DNA of 64,000 bases from Streptosporangium lutulentum (GCF_030811455.1 NZ_JAUSQU010000001.1:2108001-2172000); one strand, 5' to 3'. Shown: positions 25,937 through 33,824, numbered from the stretch's first letter. Made by a program: numbers and translations. The notes: generated by a model from the sequence alone, not told the origin.

Positions 25937-26924
25937 CGCCGAACAGCTCCTCCGCGTGCCCGAGGAGCAGCCGGGTGTCCTCCTCGTCCTTGATGAGCAG
26001 GCCGAGAGCGCGGCGCAGCGCCACGGGCCATGGGCTGCCGCCCTCGGCCAGGGCCGTCGCGCCCCGGGCCCACTCCACCGATTCTGCGATGCCGGGCCGT
26101 TTGAGCAGCGGCAACCCGCGTACCCGCTGAACCGCGCGCACCAGCCCCTCCGCCGCCCGCTCCTCCAGACCGGGCACGGCCGCGCGCAGGATCGCCCGCT
26201 CGCGGTCGACCTCGGGGAAGGCGATCCAGTGGTAGAGGCACCGTCGTTTGAGGGCGTCGTGCAGCTCGCGGGTCCGGTTGGAGGTCAGCACCACGATCGG
26301 CGGCGTGCGCGCCCGGACGGTGCCCAGCTCCGGGATCGTGATCTGGAAGTCACCCAGGAACTCCAGCAGGAACGCCTCGAACTCGCTGTCGGCGCGGTCG
26401 ATCTCGTCGATCAGCAGGACCGCGCCGTGGTCGGACTCAAGGGCCCGGAGCAGCGGCCGCCGCAGCAGGAACTCCTCACGGTAGAGGTCGCCGACCTCCT
26501 GGCCGCGGCTCTCGGCGACCCGGACCTGGAGGAGCTGCTTGGGATAGTCCCACTCGTACAGCGCCTGGCCGGAGTCCAGGCCCTCGAAGCACTGGAGCCG
26601 GATGAGGTTCCGGCCGACGACGCGCGAGAGCACCGAGGCGACCTCGGTTTTCCCGACGCCCGGTTCTCCCTCCAGCAGCAGCGGCCGGTTCAGCCGCAGT
26701 GCCAGGTGGATGGCCGTGCAGAGCCCTTCGTCGGCGAAGTACCCCTCCCGTTCGAGTGTCGCGGCGAGCTCGCGCTCGTCCAGGAGAGCCGGCGCCACGG
26801 AGGACCCGACAGACGTCACGGATGACCCGTCGGGCCTCGCGACGGATCCGCCGGGTGCCACGGGGGATCCCCCGGGTGCCACGGAGGATCCGTCGGGCGT
26901 CGCGAAGGGCCTGCCGGATGTCAC
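25929..26924 (-). CDS. MoxR/CoxD-type AAA ATPase
   Basis: This is a 331-residue ATPase. Walker A is GEPGVGKTE at about 86-94, Walker B is AVLLIDEIDRAD near 155, and sensor 1 is VVLTSNRTRE. This is the CoxD-like branch that pairs with CoxE VWA proteins in assembling molybdenum hydroxylases. The GTG at 26924 overlaps the stop of the EthD-like gene by 4 bases (GTGA). The first 45 residues are an unusual repeat of APGGS and PDGSSV blocks that is not part of the family core, so a later in-frame GTG is possible. Confidence 0.88.
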   Translation of the reverse strand: MTSGRPFATPDGSSVAPGGSPVAPGGSVARPDGSSVTSVGSSVAPALLDERELAATLEREGYFADEGLCTAIHLALRLNRPLLLEGEPGVGKTEVASVLSRVVGRNLIRLQCFEGLDSGQALYEWDYPKQLLQVRVAESRGQEVGDLYREEFLLRRPLLRALESDHGAVLLIDEIDRADSEFEAFLLEFLGDFQITIPELGTVRARTPPIVVLTSNRTRELHDALKRRCLYHWIAFPEVDRERAILRAAVPGLEERAAEGLVRAVQRVRGLPLLKRPGIAESVEWARGATALAEGGSPWPVALRRALGLLIKDEEDTRLLLGHAEELFGDA

Positions 26925-27223
26925 AACTGCGAGTGCTCGGTCGTGAGCAGGTGGACCCGCTGGGCGGTGTGCGCGGCGGCGTCGGCCGCGGCGGCCTTGC
27001 CGTGCTCGGAGCCGAACGCGGCGGCCCGGGCGTCCTCGTCGTCGAAGTAGAGCTCGTTCACCGAGTCGAACGGCGCGTCCTCGCCGTTGCTGACGCTCAC
27101 CGTGTACTTGCGCAGTCCGGGGAGCTTCCTGGCGAACTCGATGTGCTCCTCCACGACCCACTTCGCGAACTCCTCGTGGGAGATGTTCTCCGCGCGCTTG
27201 AGCAGCGATACGACTTTCAGCAT
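26921..27223 (-). CDS. EthD-domain protein
   Basis: This is a 100-residue ferredoxin-like dimeric alpha+beta barrel protein. The start MLKVVSLLKRAENISHEEFAKW and the HIEFARKLPGLRKYTV segment are typical of EthD. Such proteins accompany oxidations of ethers and aromatic compounds, and some are decarboxylases or isomerases. The ATG at 27223 is preceded by GGAGGA 9 bases away. The gene sits between the molybdopterin subunit and the AAA ATPase genes and overlaps the latter by 4 bases, so it belongs to the operon. Confidence 0.85.
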   Translation of the reverse strand: MLKVVSLLKRAENISHEEFAKWVVEEHIEFARKLPGLRKYTVSVSNGEDAPFDSVNELYFDDEDARAAAFGSEHGKAAAADAAAHTAQRVHLLTTEHSQL

Positions 27224-27254
27224 ATTGATTGATTCCTCCATATTTGGTGGGTTT

Positions 27255-28262
27255 TCAGGCGTCCTGGCGGAGGGCGTCCAGCCCGCGCAGGACACGTTCG
27301 GGGGTGAACGGCATCGCCGTCAGGCGCACGCCGCAGGCGTCGAAGACGGCGTTGGCGATGGCCGGGATCGGCGCGTTGGCGGTCATCTCGCCGATGCCCT
27401 TGGCGCCGTAGGGGCCGTTGCCCGCGGGGCGCTCCAGGAACAGGCTGTGCTGCGCGGGGAGGTCGGCCGGGCCGGGCATGAGATATTCGGCGAAGTCGCG
27501 AGGCCCGTGGTCGCGTCGCGGGTAGTAGGGCTCGGTGGTCTCGAACAGGGCGTGCGACAGGCCCATCCAGGCTCCGCCCTCGACCTGCTGGGTCGCCATG
27601 GCCGGGTTGAGCGCCCGGCCGATCTCGTAGACGTTGTACAGCTCCAGCACCTCGATGACCCCGGTCTCGTCGTCCACCTCGACGACGGCGGCCGTGCACG
27701 CGTGCGCCTGGCACGAGTCGGGGTCCATCTCTCCCGTCTCGGGCACCGGCGTGCTCGGCTCCTTGAGGAAAATGCCGCGCCCGGAGATCGTGCGGCCGTG
27801 CTTGAAGTGCGCGGCCAGCGCCAGGTCGGTGATGTGGATGCTCTTCTCGTCCGAGCCCTTCAGCTTGATGACGCCGGTGCCGTCGGTCTCCAGGTCCGCG
27901 GCGTCGACCTCCAGCTCCTCGGCGGCGACCTCCAGCATCACGCCGCGCGCCTCGGCCGCCGCCATGATGACGGCGTTGCCGACGCGGTGGGTGCCCCGGC
28001 TGGCGAAGGTTCCCATGCAGTGCGGGCCGGTGTCGGTGTCGGCGGTGTCGACCAGGACGTTCTCGATCGGCAGGCCGAGCGTCTCGGCCGCGCACTGCGC
28101 GGCGATCGTCTTGATGCCCTGGCCGAGGTCCACCGAGGACAGCGTGATCACGAACGTGCCCGTGGTCGTGGAGTGGATCAGCGCCTGTGAGGGGTCGCCG
28201 CCGAGGTTCATACCGGTCGGGTAGTTCACCGAGGCGTACCCGCGCCCGCGCAGCTTGGCCAT
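27255..28262 (-). CDS. Molybdenum hydroxylase, molybdopterin subunit, C-terminal half
   Basis: This is a 335-residue protein covering the second molybdopterin domain of the xanthine dehydrogenase/CO dehydrogenase large subunit. It has NYPTGMNLGGDPSQA near the start, SSVDLGQG near 43, EIGRALNP near 215 and the catalytic GAKGIGE with E292, the base that activates the substrate. In most relatives this domain is fused to the N-terminal half. Here the ATG follows an in-frame TAG two codons upstream. GAGAAGG lies about 8-10 bases before the ATG, so separate translation is plausible. Either half alone would be inactive. Confidence 0.9.
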   Translation of the reverse strand: MAKLRGRGYASVNYPTGMNLGGDPSQALIHSTTTGTFVITLSSVDLGQGIKTIAAQCAAETLGLPIENVLVDTADTDTGPHCMGTFASRGTHRVGNAVIMAAAEARGVMLEVAAEELEVDAADLETDGTGVIKLKGSDEKSIHITDLALAAHFKHGRTISGRGIFLKEPSTPVPETGEMDPDSCQAHACTAAVVEVDDETGVIEVLELYNVYEIGRALNPAMATQQVEGGAWMGLSHALFETTEPYYPRRDHGPRDFAEYLMPGPADLPAQHSLFLERPAGNGPYGAKGIGEMTANAPIPAIANAVFDACGVRLTAMPFTPERVLRGLDALRQDA

Positions 28263-28265
28263 GGC

Positions 28266-29651
28266 CTACAGCCCTTCTCGTGTCGTCGAGGACATGCGGC
28301 GGTACGCCTCGGGCAGTTCGTGCCCGACCAGCTCCGCGGTCTTCTGGATCACTTCGACCAGGGCCGTGCCCTCGGCGACCTTGCGGTGGGCCTTGAGGTC
28401 CCCGTCGCGGTAGGCGTTGAGGAGGCGCAGCCGCAGCGGGTCCATGGACAGCGCCCTGGCGACCCGGTCCATCTGCGACTCCAGCGCGAAGTCGCCGATG
28501 GTCACCCCGAACCCGCGCATGGCGCTGGACGGCGTGCGGTTGGTGAACACGCAGTGGCAGTCGGCCCACACGTTGGGGATCGAGTACGGCCCGGGCAGGT
28601 GGGCGGCGGCCTTGGTGGTGCCGTACGGCGTGTGCCGGGCGTAGGCGCCGGAGTCGACGTACAGCGTGACCTTTCGGCCGATGATCCGGCCGTCGTCCAT
28701 CACGGCGTCCTTGATGTAGATGCGCTCGGCCGCGCGCGGCGAGGAGACCTGCATCTCCTCGTCCCTGTCGTAGACGAACTTGACCGGGCGGTCGGTCACC
28801 ATGGCGGCCACGCAGGCGACCGGCTCGACGGTGACGTCGACCTTGCCGCCGAAGCCGCCGCCGACCGTCCCGCCGACGATGCGCAGCCTGTTGAACGGGA
28901 CCTCCAGGATCAGCGCGGTGTTGTCGAGGGTGAAGAAGCACGCCTGGGTGTCGGAGTGGATGCGCAACCGGCCGTCCGCCTGCGGGACCACCACGCAGCC
29001 GGTGGTCTCCGTGGGGGCCTGCTCGATCGGGGCGGACTCGTAGCGCCACTCGAAGACGTGGTCGGCCTGGCCGAACGCCTTCTCCACGTCGCCGAAGCGG
29101 ATCCGCCGGCAGTGGTGTCCCTCGTACTTGAAGAAGTTCTGGCCGTGGTACTCGTTGACCAGCGGCGCCCCCTCCGCCAGGGCCTCCTCGACGTCGAAGA
29201 CCGCGGGCAGGTCCTCGTAGTCGACCCTGACCCGGGCCGCGCCCTCCAGAGCCGCCGCCTCGGACTCGGCGACCACGGCACAGATCGGCTCGCCGAGGTA
29301 GCGGACCTTGTCCACGGCCAGGATGGGCTCGTCGTCCGGCCCGACGCCGATCAGCTTGAGGGGGGTGTAGAGGTTGTTCGGGATGTCGGCGTGGGTGAGG
29401 ATCCGCGTGACGCCCGGCACCGCGAGGGCGGCGGTCAGGTCGACGCCCCGGATCCTGGCGTGGTGGCGGGCCGAACGGTGCATCTTCAGATGCAGCAGCC
29501 CCGGCGGGGCGACGTCCTCGAAGAACTCGGTCCGGCCGGTGACGTGCCCCCGCGCGTCGGAGCGCTGGACGACCGAGCCGATGACGGTGAAGTCGTCCTC
29601 GCGCTCGGCGGCGAAGGGGCGCTTGTCGATGGGAGCGAGCCGGTAGGTCAT
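28266..29651 (-). CDS. Molybdenum hydroxylase, molybdopterin subunit, N-terminal half
   Basis: This is a 461-residue protein with the a/b hammerhead domain (30-150) and the first molybdopterin domain. GGTVGGGFGGK (260-270) is the cofactor-binding loop, and PSSAMRGFG is the Arg-containing active-site loop. The ATG at 29651 overlaps the 2Fe-2S gene stop by 4 bases. The reading frame ends with TAG at 28268-28266, and the same frame continues after GCC with the start of the C-terminal half. The large subunit is therefore split or interrupted. A larger open frame upstream is a shadow of the 2Fe-2S gene. Confidence 0.9.
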   Translation of the reverse strand: MTYRLAPIDKRPFAAEREDDFTVIGSVVQRSDARGHVTGRTEFFEDVAPPGLLHLKMHRSARHHARIRGVDLTAALAVPGVTRILTHADIPNNLYTPLKLIGVGPDDEPILAVDKVRYLGEPICAVVAESEAAALEGAARVRVDYEDLPAVFDVEEALAEGAPLVNEYHGQNFFKYEGHHCRRIRFGDVEKAFGQADHVFEWRYESAPIEQAPTETTGCVVVPQADGRLRIHSDTQACFFTLDNTALILEVPFNRLRIVGGTVGGGFGGKVDVTVEPVACVAAMVTDRPVKFVYDRDEEMQVSSPRAAERIYIKDAVMDDGRIIGRKVTLYVDSGAYARHTPYGTTKAAAHLPGPYSIPNVWADCHCVFTNRTPSSAMRGFGVTIGDFALESQMDRVARALSMDPLRLRLLNAYRDGDLKAHRKVAEGTALVEVIQKTAELVGHELPEAYRRMSSTTREGL

Positions 29652-30166
29652 CGCGACACCGCCTCCTCCGCGGGCCGTCCCGGCTCGACGCCCGCTTCGC
29701 GCCTGCGCCTGGCCGCGTCCAGGATGGCGATCACGATGGGCCGGTAGCCGGTGCACCGGCAGACGTTTCCCGAGATCGCCTCGATCACGTCCTCCTCGCT
29801 CGGATCGGGGTCGCGGTCCAGCAGGGCCTCGGCGACCATGATCATGCCCGCCGTGCAGAACCCGCACTGGGTGGCGAAGTTGTCGACGAAGGAGCTCTGC
29901 ACCTCGTCGAGGTTTCCGTCGGAGGCCACCCCCTCCAGCGTGCGGACCGAGTGGTCCGCGACCGTCTCCACCGCGACCAGGCACGCGGTCGCCGGCCGGT
30001 CGTCGACCAGCACGGTGCAGGTGCCGCAGCTTCCCTGCGCGCAGCCGCGCTTGGCCGCGGTGAGCCCCAGCGACTCGCGCAGGATCGTCAGAAGTGTGGT
30101 TCCCGGTCTGGCGATGAACTCCCGGGGCTCGCCGTTGACGACGAGCGAGACGATCTGTGACGGCAT
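29648..30166 (-). CDS. Molybdenum hydroxylase, 2Fe-2S subunit (CoxS/XdhC-like)
   Basis: This is a 172-residue iron-sulfur subunit. The plant-type cluster is bound by C42, C47, C50 and C62, and the second cluster by C101, C104, C136 and C138 (CGFC and CRC). All eight ligands are present, so electron transfer from molybdenum to FAD should be intact. The C-terminal tail of about 20 residues is Arg/Glu-rich and longer than usual. It lies between the FAD subunit gene (42-base gap) and the molybdopterin gene (ATGA overlap). Confidence 0.94.
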   Translation of the reverse strand: MPSQIVSLVVNGEPREFIARPGTTLLTILRESLGLTAAKRGCAQGSCGTCTVLVDDRPATACLVAVETVADHSVRTLEGVASDGNLDEVQSSFVDNFATQCGFCTAGMIMVAEALLDRDPDPSEEDVIEAISGNVCRCTGYRPIVIAILDAARRRREAGVEPGRPAEEAVSR

Positions 30167-30208
30167 GGTCCTGCCCTTTCTGGGGGATGGGCACGTGCGG
30201 TGAGACGA

Positions 30209-31012
30209 CTAGCCGATGAAGGCCCGGCGCAGATGGACGGGCAGGACCCGCGACCGGTACCACGCGCTGGCGTAGGCGTCGTCGAAGGGCGCGGTGTCGG
30301 CGCGAGCGGCCTGCCCGGCCTCGGTCAGGACCTCGGGGCTCAGCGGGCGGCCCCGCATCAGCCGTTCGGCCGACACCGCGCGCACCGGGCGCGGGGCGAC
30401 GCCGCCGAGCGCGGTCCTGGTCGAGGTCACCACGCCGTCCGCGGTGTGCGTCACGGAGGCGACGGTCACGATGGACGCCGAGTTCAGCCTGCGGCGCATG
30501 GCCTTGTGGTAGTACCAGGTTCCCGGCTCGGGCAGCGCCGCCACCACCGCCGTGACGAACTCGCCCTCGGCGACCCCCGACGCGAGCACGTCGGCCACCG
30601 GGGCCTCGCGCCGCCCGCCCGGCCCGGTGATCTCACACGTCGCGCCGAGGGCGAGCAGGCAGACGGCCAGGTCACCGTACGGCTGCGCGACGAACAGGTT
30701 GCCGCCGACGGTCGCCAGGTTGCGGATCGTCGGGGAGGCGATCGTGCGCAACGCCGGACGCAGGAAGCCGAGCCCGGGATGCTCCTTGACGGAGGACAGG
30801 GGAGCGGCCGCGCCGATCCGGGCCACGCCGTCGCGGACCTCGATCCCGGCCAGTCCCGCCCTCCGCAGGCTGACCAGCTCGTTCCTGATCGCGGCCCCGC
30901 TGTTCACCAGCGGCATCACGACGGTGCCGCCGCCCATGATCCATCCGCCCCTCGCGGAGTGGACGGCCGCGGCCTCGGGAGACTCGGGCAGGTGCACCGC
31001 CTGGATCATCAC
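30209..31012 (-). CDS. Molybdenum hydroxylase, FAD subunit (CoxM-like)
   Basis: This is a 267-residue subunit with the FAD-binding start (GGWIMGGGTVVMPLV), the TIRNLATVGGNLF loop near 95-107 and the CO dehydrogenase flavoprotein C-terminal domain. It is the first gene of the operon, 136 bases from the divergent GntR gene. The frame starts GTG ATG. AGGAG is 8 bases before the GTG and 11 before the ATG, so 31012 is favoured. The enzyme would be a cytosolic heterohexamer-type hydroxylase with unknown substrate. Confidence 0.92.
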   Translation of the reverse strand: MMIQAVHLPESPEAAAVHSARGGWIMGGGTVVMPLVNSGAAIRNELVSLRRAGLAGIEVRDGVARIGAAAPLSSVKEHPGLGFLRPALRTIASPTIRNLATVGGNLFVAQPYGDLAVCLLALGATCEITGPGGRREAPVADVLASGVAEGEFVTAVVAALPEPGTWYYHKAMRRRLNSASIVTVASVTHTADGVVTSTRTALGGVAPRPVRAVSAERLMRGRPLSPEVLTEAGQAARADTAPFDDAYASAWYRSRVLPVHLRRAFIG

Positions 31013-31050
31013 GTCTGGGACTCCTGGCTTGCTCCGTTACAACCGGTTAA

Positions 31051-31071
31051 ATTATCGATAATTGATTATCG
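31051..31071 (+). promoter_or_regulatory. Candidate GntR operator
   Basis: Two overlapping palindromes occur in an AT-rich patch between divergent genes: ATTATCGATAAT (31051-31062) and CGATAAT-TG-ATTATCG (31056-31071). The position suits control of both the hydroxylase operon and the gntR gene. Confidence 0.55.
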
Positions 31072-31148
31072 GCACCGTAAATCGGGCTTCGTCCCCGCGT
31101 CAAGAGGTGATCGTTGAGCGAGAATCGACGCTCGATAGGATGCGCTCC

Positions 31149-31826
31149 ATGACCGAAGAGCCCTCCATGTTGCCGAGGCTGACGCTGTCGCGGCAGATCC
31201 GCGACTCGCTGGTCAGCCGGATCGTCTCCGGCCAGTTCAGGCCCGGCGAGCGGCTGGTGGAGACGCGGCTCGCCGCGACGTACGGCACCAGCCAGGCTCC
31301 CGTCCGCGAGGCGCTGCGCGAGCTGGAGGTCATGCGGCTGGTGGAGACCCAGCCGCGCCGGGGCACCTTCGTGCGCCCCTTCGTCCACGAGACGCTCCGG
31401 GAGAGCTACGTCGTGCGGGCCGCGCTGGAGGAGACGGCCGTCCGCCTGGCCCTGCTCGCCGGGACGGTTCCGGTGGAGGCACTCCGATCGGAGGTGGAGG
31501 CGATGGTCGCCGCGGCCGCCGAGGGTGACGGTGAGGCCTCGGCGCGGGCGAGTGTGTCCTTCCACCGGCACATCGTCGAGGCCGCCCGAAACGAGCTGCT
31601 CAGGCTCTCGTGGGAGGGCCTGCAGATCGAGGCGCGCACGTCGGTCACGATGCTCGCGACCGACGTCGACCTCCACGACATCAGCCGTGACCACGCCGAA
31701 CTGCTGGCGGCGATCGAGCGCGGCGACCTGGAGACGGCCTGCAAGCACGCCCGGGACCACCAGTGGCACTATGCCGACCTCCCGCACGACGCCCACGGCC
31801 GGATCCGCGACACCGCCGCCGGCTGA
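31149..31826 (+). CDS. GntR family regulator (FadR/FCD subfamily)
   Basis: This is a 225-residue regulator. The winged helix is at about 15-75 (SQIRDSLV... and GTSQAPVREALRELEVMRLVETQPRRGTFV region), followed by the all-helical FCD ligand domain with the metal-site pattern D/E, H (FHRHIV) and H (RDHAELL, ARDHQWHY). FCD proteins sense small carboxylic acids, which suggests the hydroxylase operon handles an acid or produces one. The start is uncertain: ATG 31149 is the best fit to the family, and in-frame earlier codons exist from 31062. Confidence 0.88.
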   Translation: MTEEPSMLPRLTLSRQIRDSLVSRIVSGQFRPGERLVETRLAATYGTSQAPVREALRELEVMRLVETQPRRGTFVRPFVHETLRESYVVRAALEETAVRLALLAGTVPVEALRSEVEAMVAAAAEGDGEASARASVSFHRHIVEAARNELLRLSWEGLQIEARTSVTMLATDVDLHDISRDHAELLAAIERGDLETACKHARDHQWHYADLPHDAHGRIRDTAAG

Positions 31827-31965
31827 ACCACCGCCGGCGTGCGGCCCTTTTCGGGCATGACGGACGAAGCCCGCGGCTGCTACCCCGAGCGGCTCGCCTG
31901 AGCCCCGCCGATCGGCCGGGCGGGTCACGTTGCCCCGGCCTCCCCCTCCGGAGGATCATTTGACC

Positions 31966-32706
31966 GTGGACGGGAACGCGCGGTACGGGCCGCCGGTCGC
32001 GGTGGACGGCGGCGGCACGTCACTGGACTACTATCTGGTCTTCGCCGGGGCAGACGACCGGGGCCGGGGAGCACCTCCGTCGGGAAACCTGATCGAGGAG
32101 TTCCTCCTGTGCGACGACTACACCGCGGCCGGTCTCGACAGCGTCGAGTGGACGCCGGCGACCGGCGCCTGGCGTGACTCTCCGGCGTCGAGCCGCGGTA
32201 TCCGCGTCGACCCCCTGCTGCGTGAGCGGGTGGTCGCGGTGAGCCGCCGCGAGGCCGGCGACGCCTACACGATGCTCGGCGGGGGCGAGCTGCCGCGGGA
32301 AGCGAGCATCCGCGGCCTCTTCCACGACGGTCAGCCCCTGCCCGCCGCCGCTCCGCTCGATCTGGGCCCCCCGGGTGGCGGCGGGCCGCGCCTCTACCGC
32401 ATCCTGTTCGCCGGAGAGCTCGGCGAGCGCGGTCTGGCGAACCTGTGGCAGGCCTTGAGGCTGGAGCCGGCCGGCGACCCTGCGGATCCACGGACGCGCG
32501 TGGTCGGCACGGCGACGGCGACCGTCGTCGGCCACGTCCTCACCTGGGAGCTGCGCCGGATCGGGCCGGGCATCGCCTGGTGCCTCGATGTGACCGTGCG
32601 CCTGGGCACCGGCCCGTCCTCCGCCGTCGGGGCGCTGCTCCACCACCACCGGCAGGCGATCCGGGAGCAGGGGCTGATCCCCGTCACGATAGAACGCTTC
32701 GCCTGA
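31966..32706 (+). CDS. Hypothetical protein
   Basis: This is a soluble protein of about 246 residues that I do not recognise. It has no signal peptide or membrane segment. The composition is typical of coding sequence, with strong third-position GC and clear frame bias. GGAGGA at 31950-31955 precedes two possible starts, TTG at 31960 and GTG at 31966. I give the GTG at 31966. The second half (LYRILFAGELGERGLANLWQALRLEPAG) looks like a compact alpha/beta domain. It stands between the gntR gene and the DUF1992 gene. Confidence 0.6.
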   Translation: MDGNARYGPPVAVDGGGTSLDYYLVFAGADDRGRGAPPSGNLIEEFLLCDDYTAAGLDSVEWTPATGAWRDSPASSRGIRVDPLLRERVVAVSRREAGDAYTMLGGGELPREASIRGLFHDGQPLPAAAPLDLGPPGGGGPRLYRILFAGELGERGLANLWQALRLEPAGDPADPRTRVVGTATATVVGHVLTWELRRIGPGIAWCLDVTVRLGTGPSSAVGALLHHHRQAIREQGLIPVTIERFA

Positions 32707-32834
32707 ACAGAGGAGCGAGGCACCGGCGCCCCGCGAGGTCCTGCCGTCTCCCACGGTTCACCCTTTTTCTCGGCCCGTACCGACGCGTGGTTATCCTCGA
32801 AAGAGCCGTCGATCGTGGCATGGGAGGCGAATCG

Positions 32835-33308
32835 GTGACGGAGCGTAAACCGCCGGGAGTCAGTTTCGAGACATGGGTCGATCGGCAGATTCGCGAGGCC
32901 ACCGAGCGCGGGGAGTTCGACAACCTGCCGGGTGCCGGCAAACCCCTCCCCGCCGGGGGCGGGCCGGACGACGAGATGTGGTGGATCAGGCAGAAGATGC
33001 AGGCGGAGAACCTGTCGTTCCCGCTGCCGGGGACGCTCGCGCTGCGCAAGAAGGCCGAGGAGGCCCGGGCGGCGGCGGTGGGGGCGCGGACGGAGGCCGA
33101 GGCTCGCAGGATCATCGAGGACATCAACGATGAGATCCGCGCGAGCTACGGGAAGACCCTGTCCGGGCCGCCGCTCACCCAGCCGCTCTTCGACGTGGAG
33201 GAGGTCGCCGGCGACTGGCGTGCCCGCCACCCCGTCGAGGAGAAGCCCGCCCCCGAACCGCCGACCCGGGGGAAAGGCTCCTTCTTCCAGCGGCTCAGGC
33301 GTGGCTGA
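32835..33308 (+). CDS. DUF1992 / DnaJ-homologue subfamily C member 28-like protein
   Basis: This is a 157-residue protein with the conserved DUF1992 core: VDRQIREATERGEFDNLPGAGKPL near the start, then DDEMWWIRQKMQAENLSFPLPGTLALRKKAEE. The C-terminal third is helical and charged and ends in a basic tail. The domain is widespread in bacteria and in the eukaryotic DNAJC28 protein, but its biochemical role is unknown. GTG 32835 has GGGAGG 7 bases upstream. The ATG at 32820 is an alternative that would add five residues. Confidence 0.87.
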   Translation: MTERKPPGVSFETWVDRQIREATERGEFDNLPGAGKPLPAGGGPDDEMWWIRQKMQAENLSFPLPGTLALRKKAEEARAAAVGARTEAEARRIIEDINDEIRASYGKTLSGPPLTQPLFDVEEVAGDWRARHPVEEKPAPEPPTRGKGSFFQRLRRG

Positions 33309-33321
33309 GCGGTAACGGTTG

Positions 33322-33385
33322 GCCCGAGGGCCTCGCCGTCTTCGCTGTCCGCGCCGTTCGAGGACGAACGGGCAGGGCCTCGGGC
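33322..33385. terminator. Nested hairpins between convergent genes
   Basis: The outer arms GCCCGAGG (33322-33329) and CCTCGGGC (33378-33385) enclose an inner perfect 7-bp hairpin, CCGTTCG (33354-33360) with CGAACGG (33365-33371). Confidence 0.5.
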
Positions 33386-33397
33386 GGTGGGGGAGAT

Positions 33398-33718
33398 TCA
33401 GCCGGTCCGTCCGCACAGGTCGGCGTGACCGGCGTTGTAACCGTCCACCCAGCCCTTCCTGTCCAGGTTCGACCCGCTGTAGGAGAAGCGCTCCGCCTTG
33501 CTGCAGTCGCTGCCGGCGTAGGAGTAGCCCTTGCTGTAGGCGTCCCGGTAGACCTTCGGCTGCTCGTCCGGAGCGGGAGTGGCCTTGCCGTGCGAGATGT
33601 TCTCCACCACCGCCCGCGCGGAGACCGAGGTGATCGTGGACGGGGAGCAGGCGGCCGTTCCGAGTGCGAAGATCGCGAGAAGTGCCGGGCTGAGCAGCAG
33701 ATGGTGCCTACGGTCCAT
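33398..33718 (-). CDS. Small exported protein, possible lipoprotein
   Basis: This is a 106-residue protein. A basic start followed by LLLSPALLAIFALGTAACSPST is a signal sequence. The TAAC ending resembles a weak lipobox, so the cysteine may be lipidated. The mature part has a YSKGYSYAGSDCS segment with several tyrosines and two more cysteines, and a C-terminal GYNAGHADLC, a pattern shared with short actinobacterial secreted proteins. The ATG at 33718 has GAGGAGG 6 bases upstream. The function is unknown. Confidence 0.75.
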   Translation of the reverse strand: MDRRHHLLLSPALLAIFALGTAACSPSTITSVSARAVVENISHGKATPAPDEQPKVYRDAYSKGYSYAGSDCSKAERFSYSGSNLDRKGWVDGYNAGHADLCGRTG

Positions 33719-33824
33719 GAGCGCCTCCTCTGATCGCGCCACCGGCAGGAATCGCCGGAGGTCATGGTCGATGAAGCGGGGATATGAAATGAATTATCCA
33801 GAATGAAGAAGCTATTTGCTTAAT

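Larger units (their letters stand above)
25837..25941. repeat. Three 46-bp-period repeats at the ATPase-VWA junction
   Basis: The 13-base core TCAGGCATCGCCG occurs at 25837, 25883 and 25929, exactly 46 bases apart. The remainder of each unit is diverged but alignable. On the minus strand each core reads GGCGATGCCTGA, holding both an ATG and a stop in another frame. Confidence 0.95.

Noticed and set aside
28266-28268. TAG in the molybdopterin subunit read as a recoded residue (pyrrolysine or similar)
   Set aside because: No recoding genes are visible here. An ATG with a plausible ribosome-binding site follows at once, so split translation or mutation is simpler.
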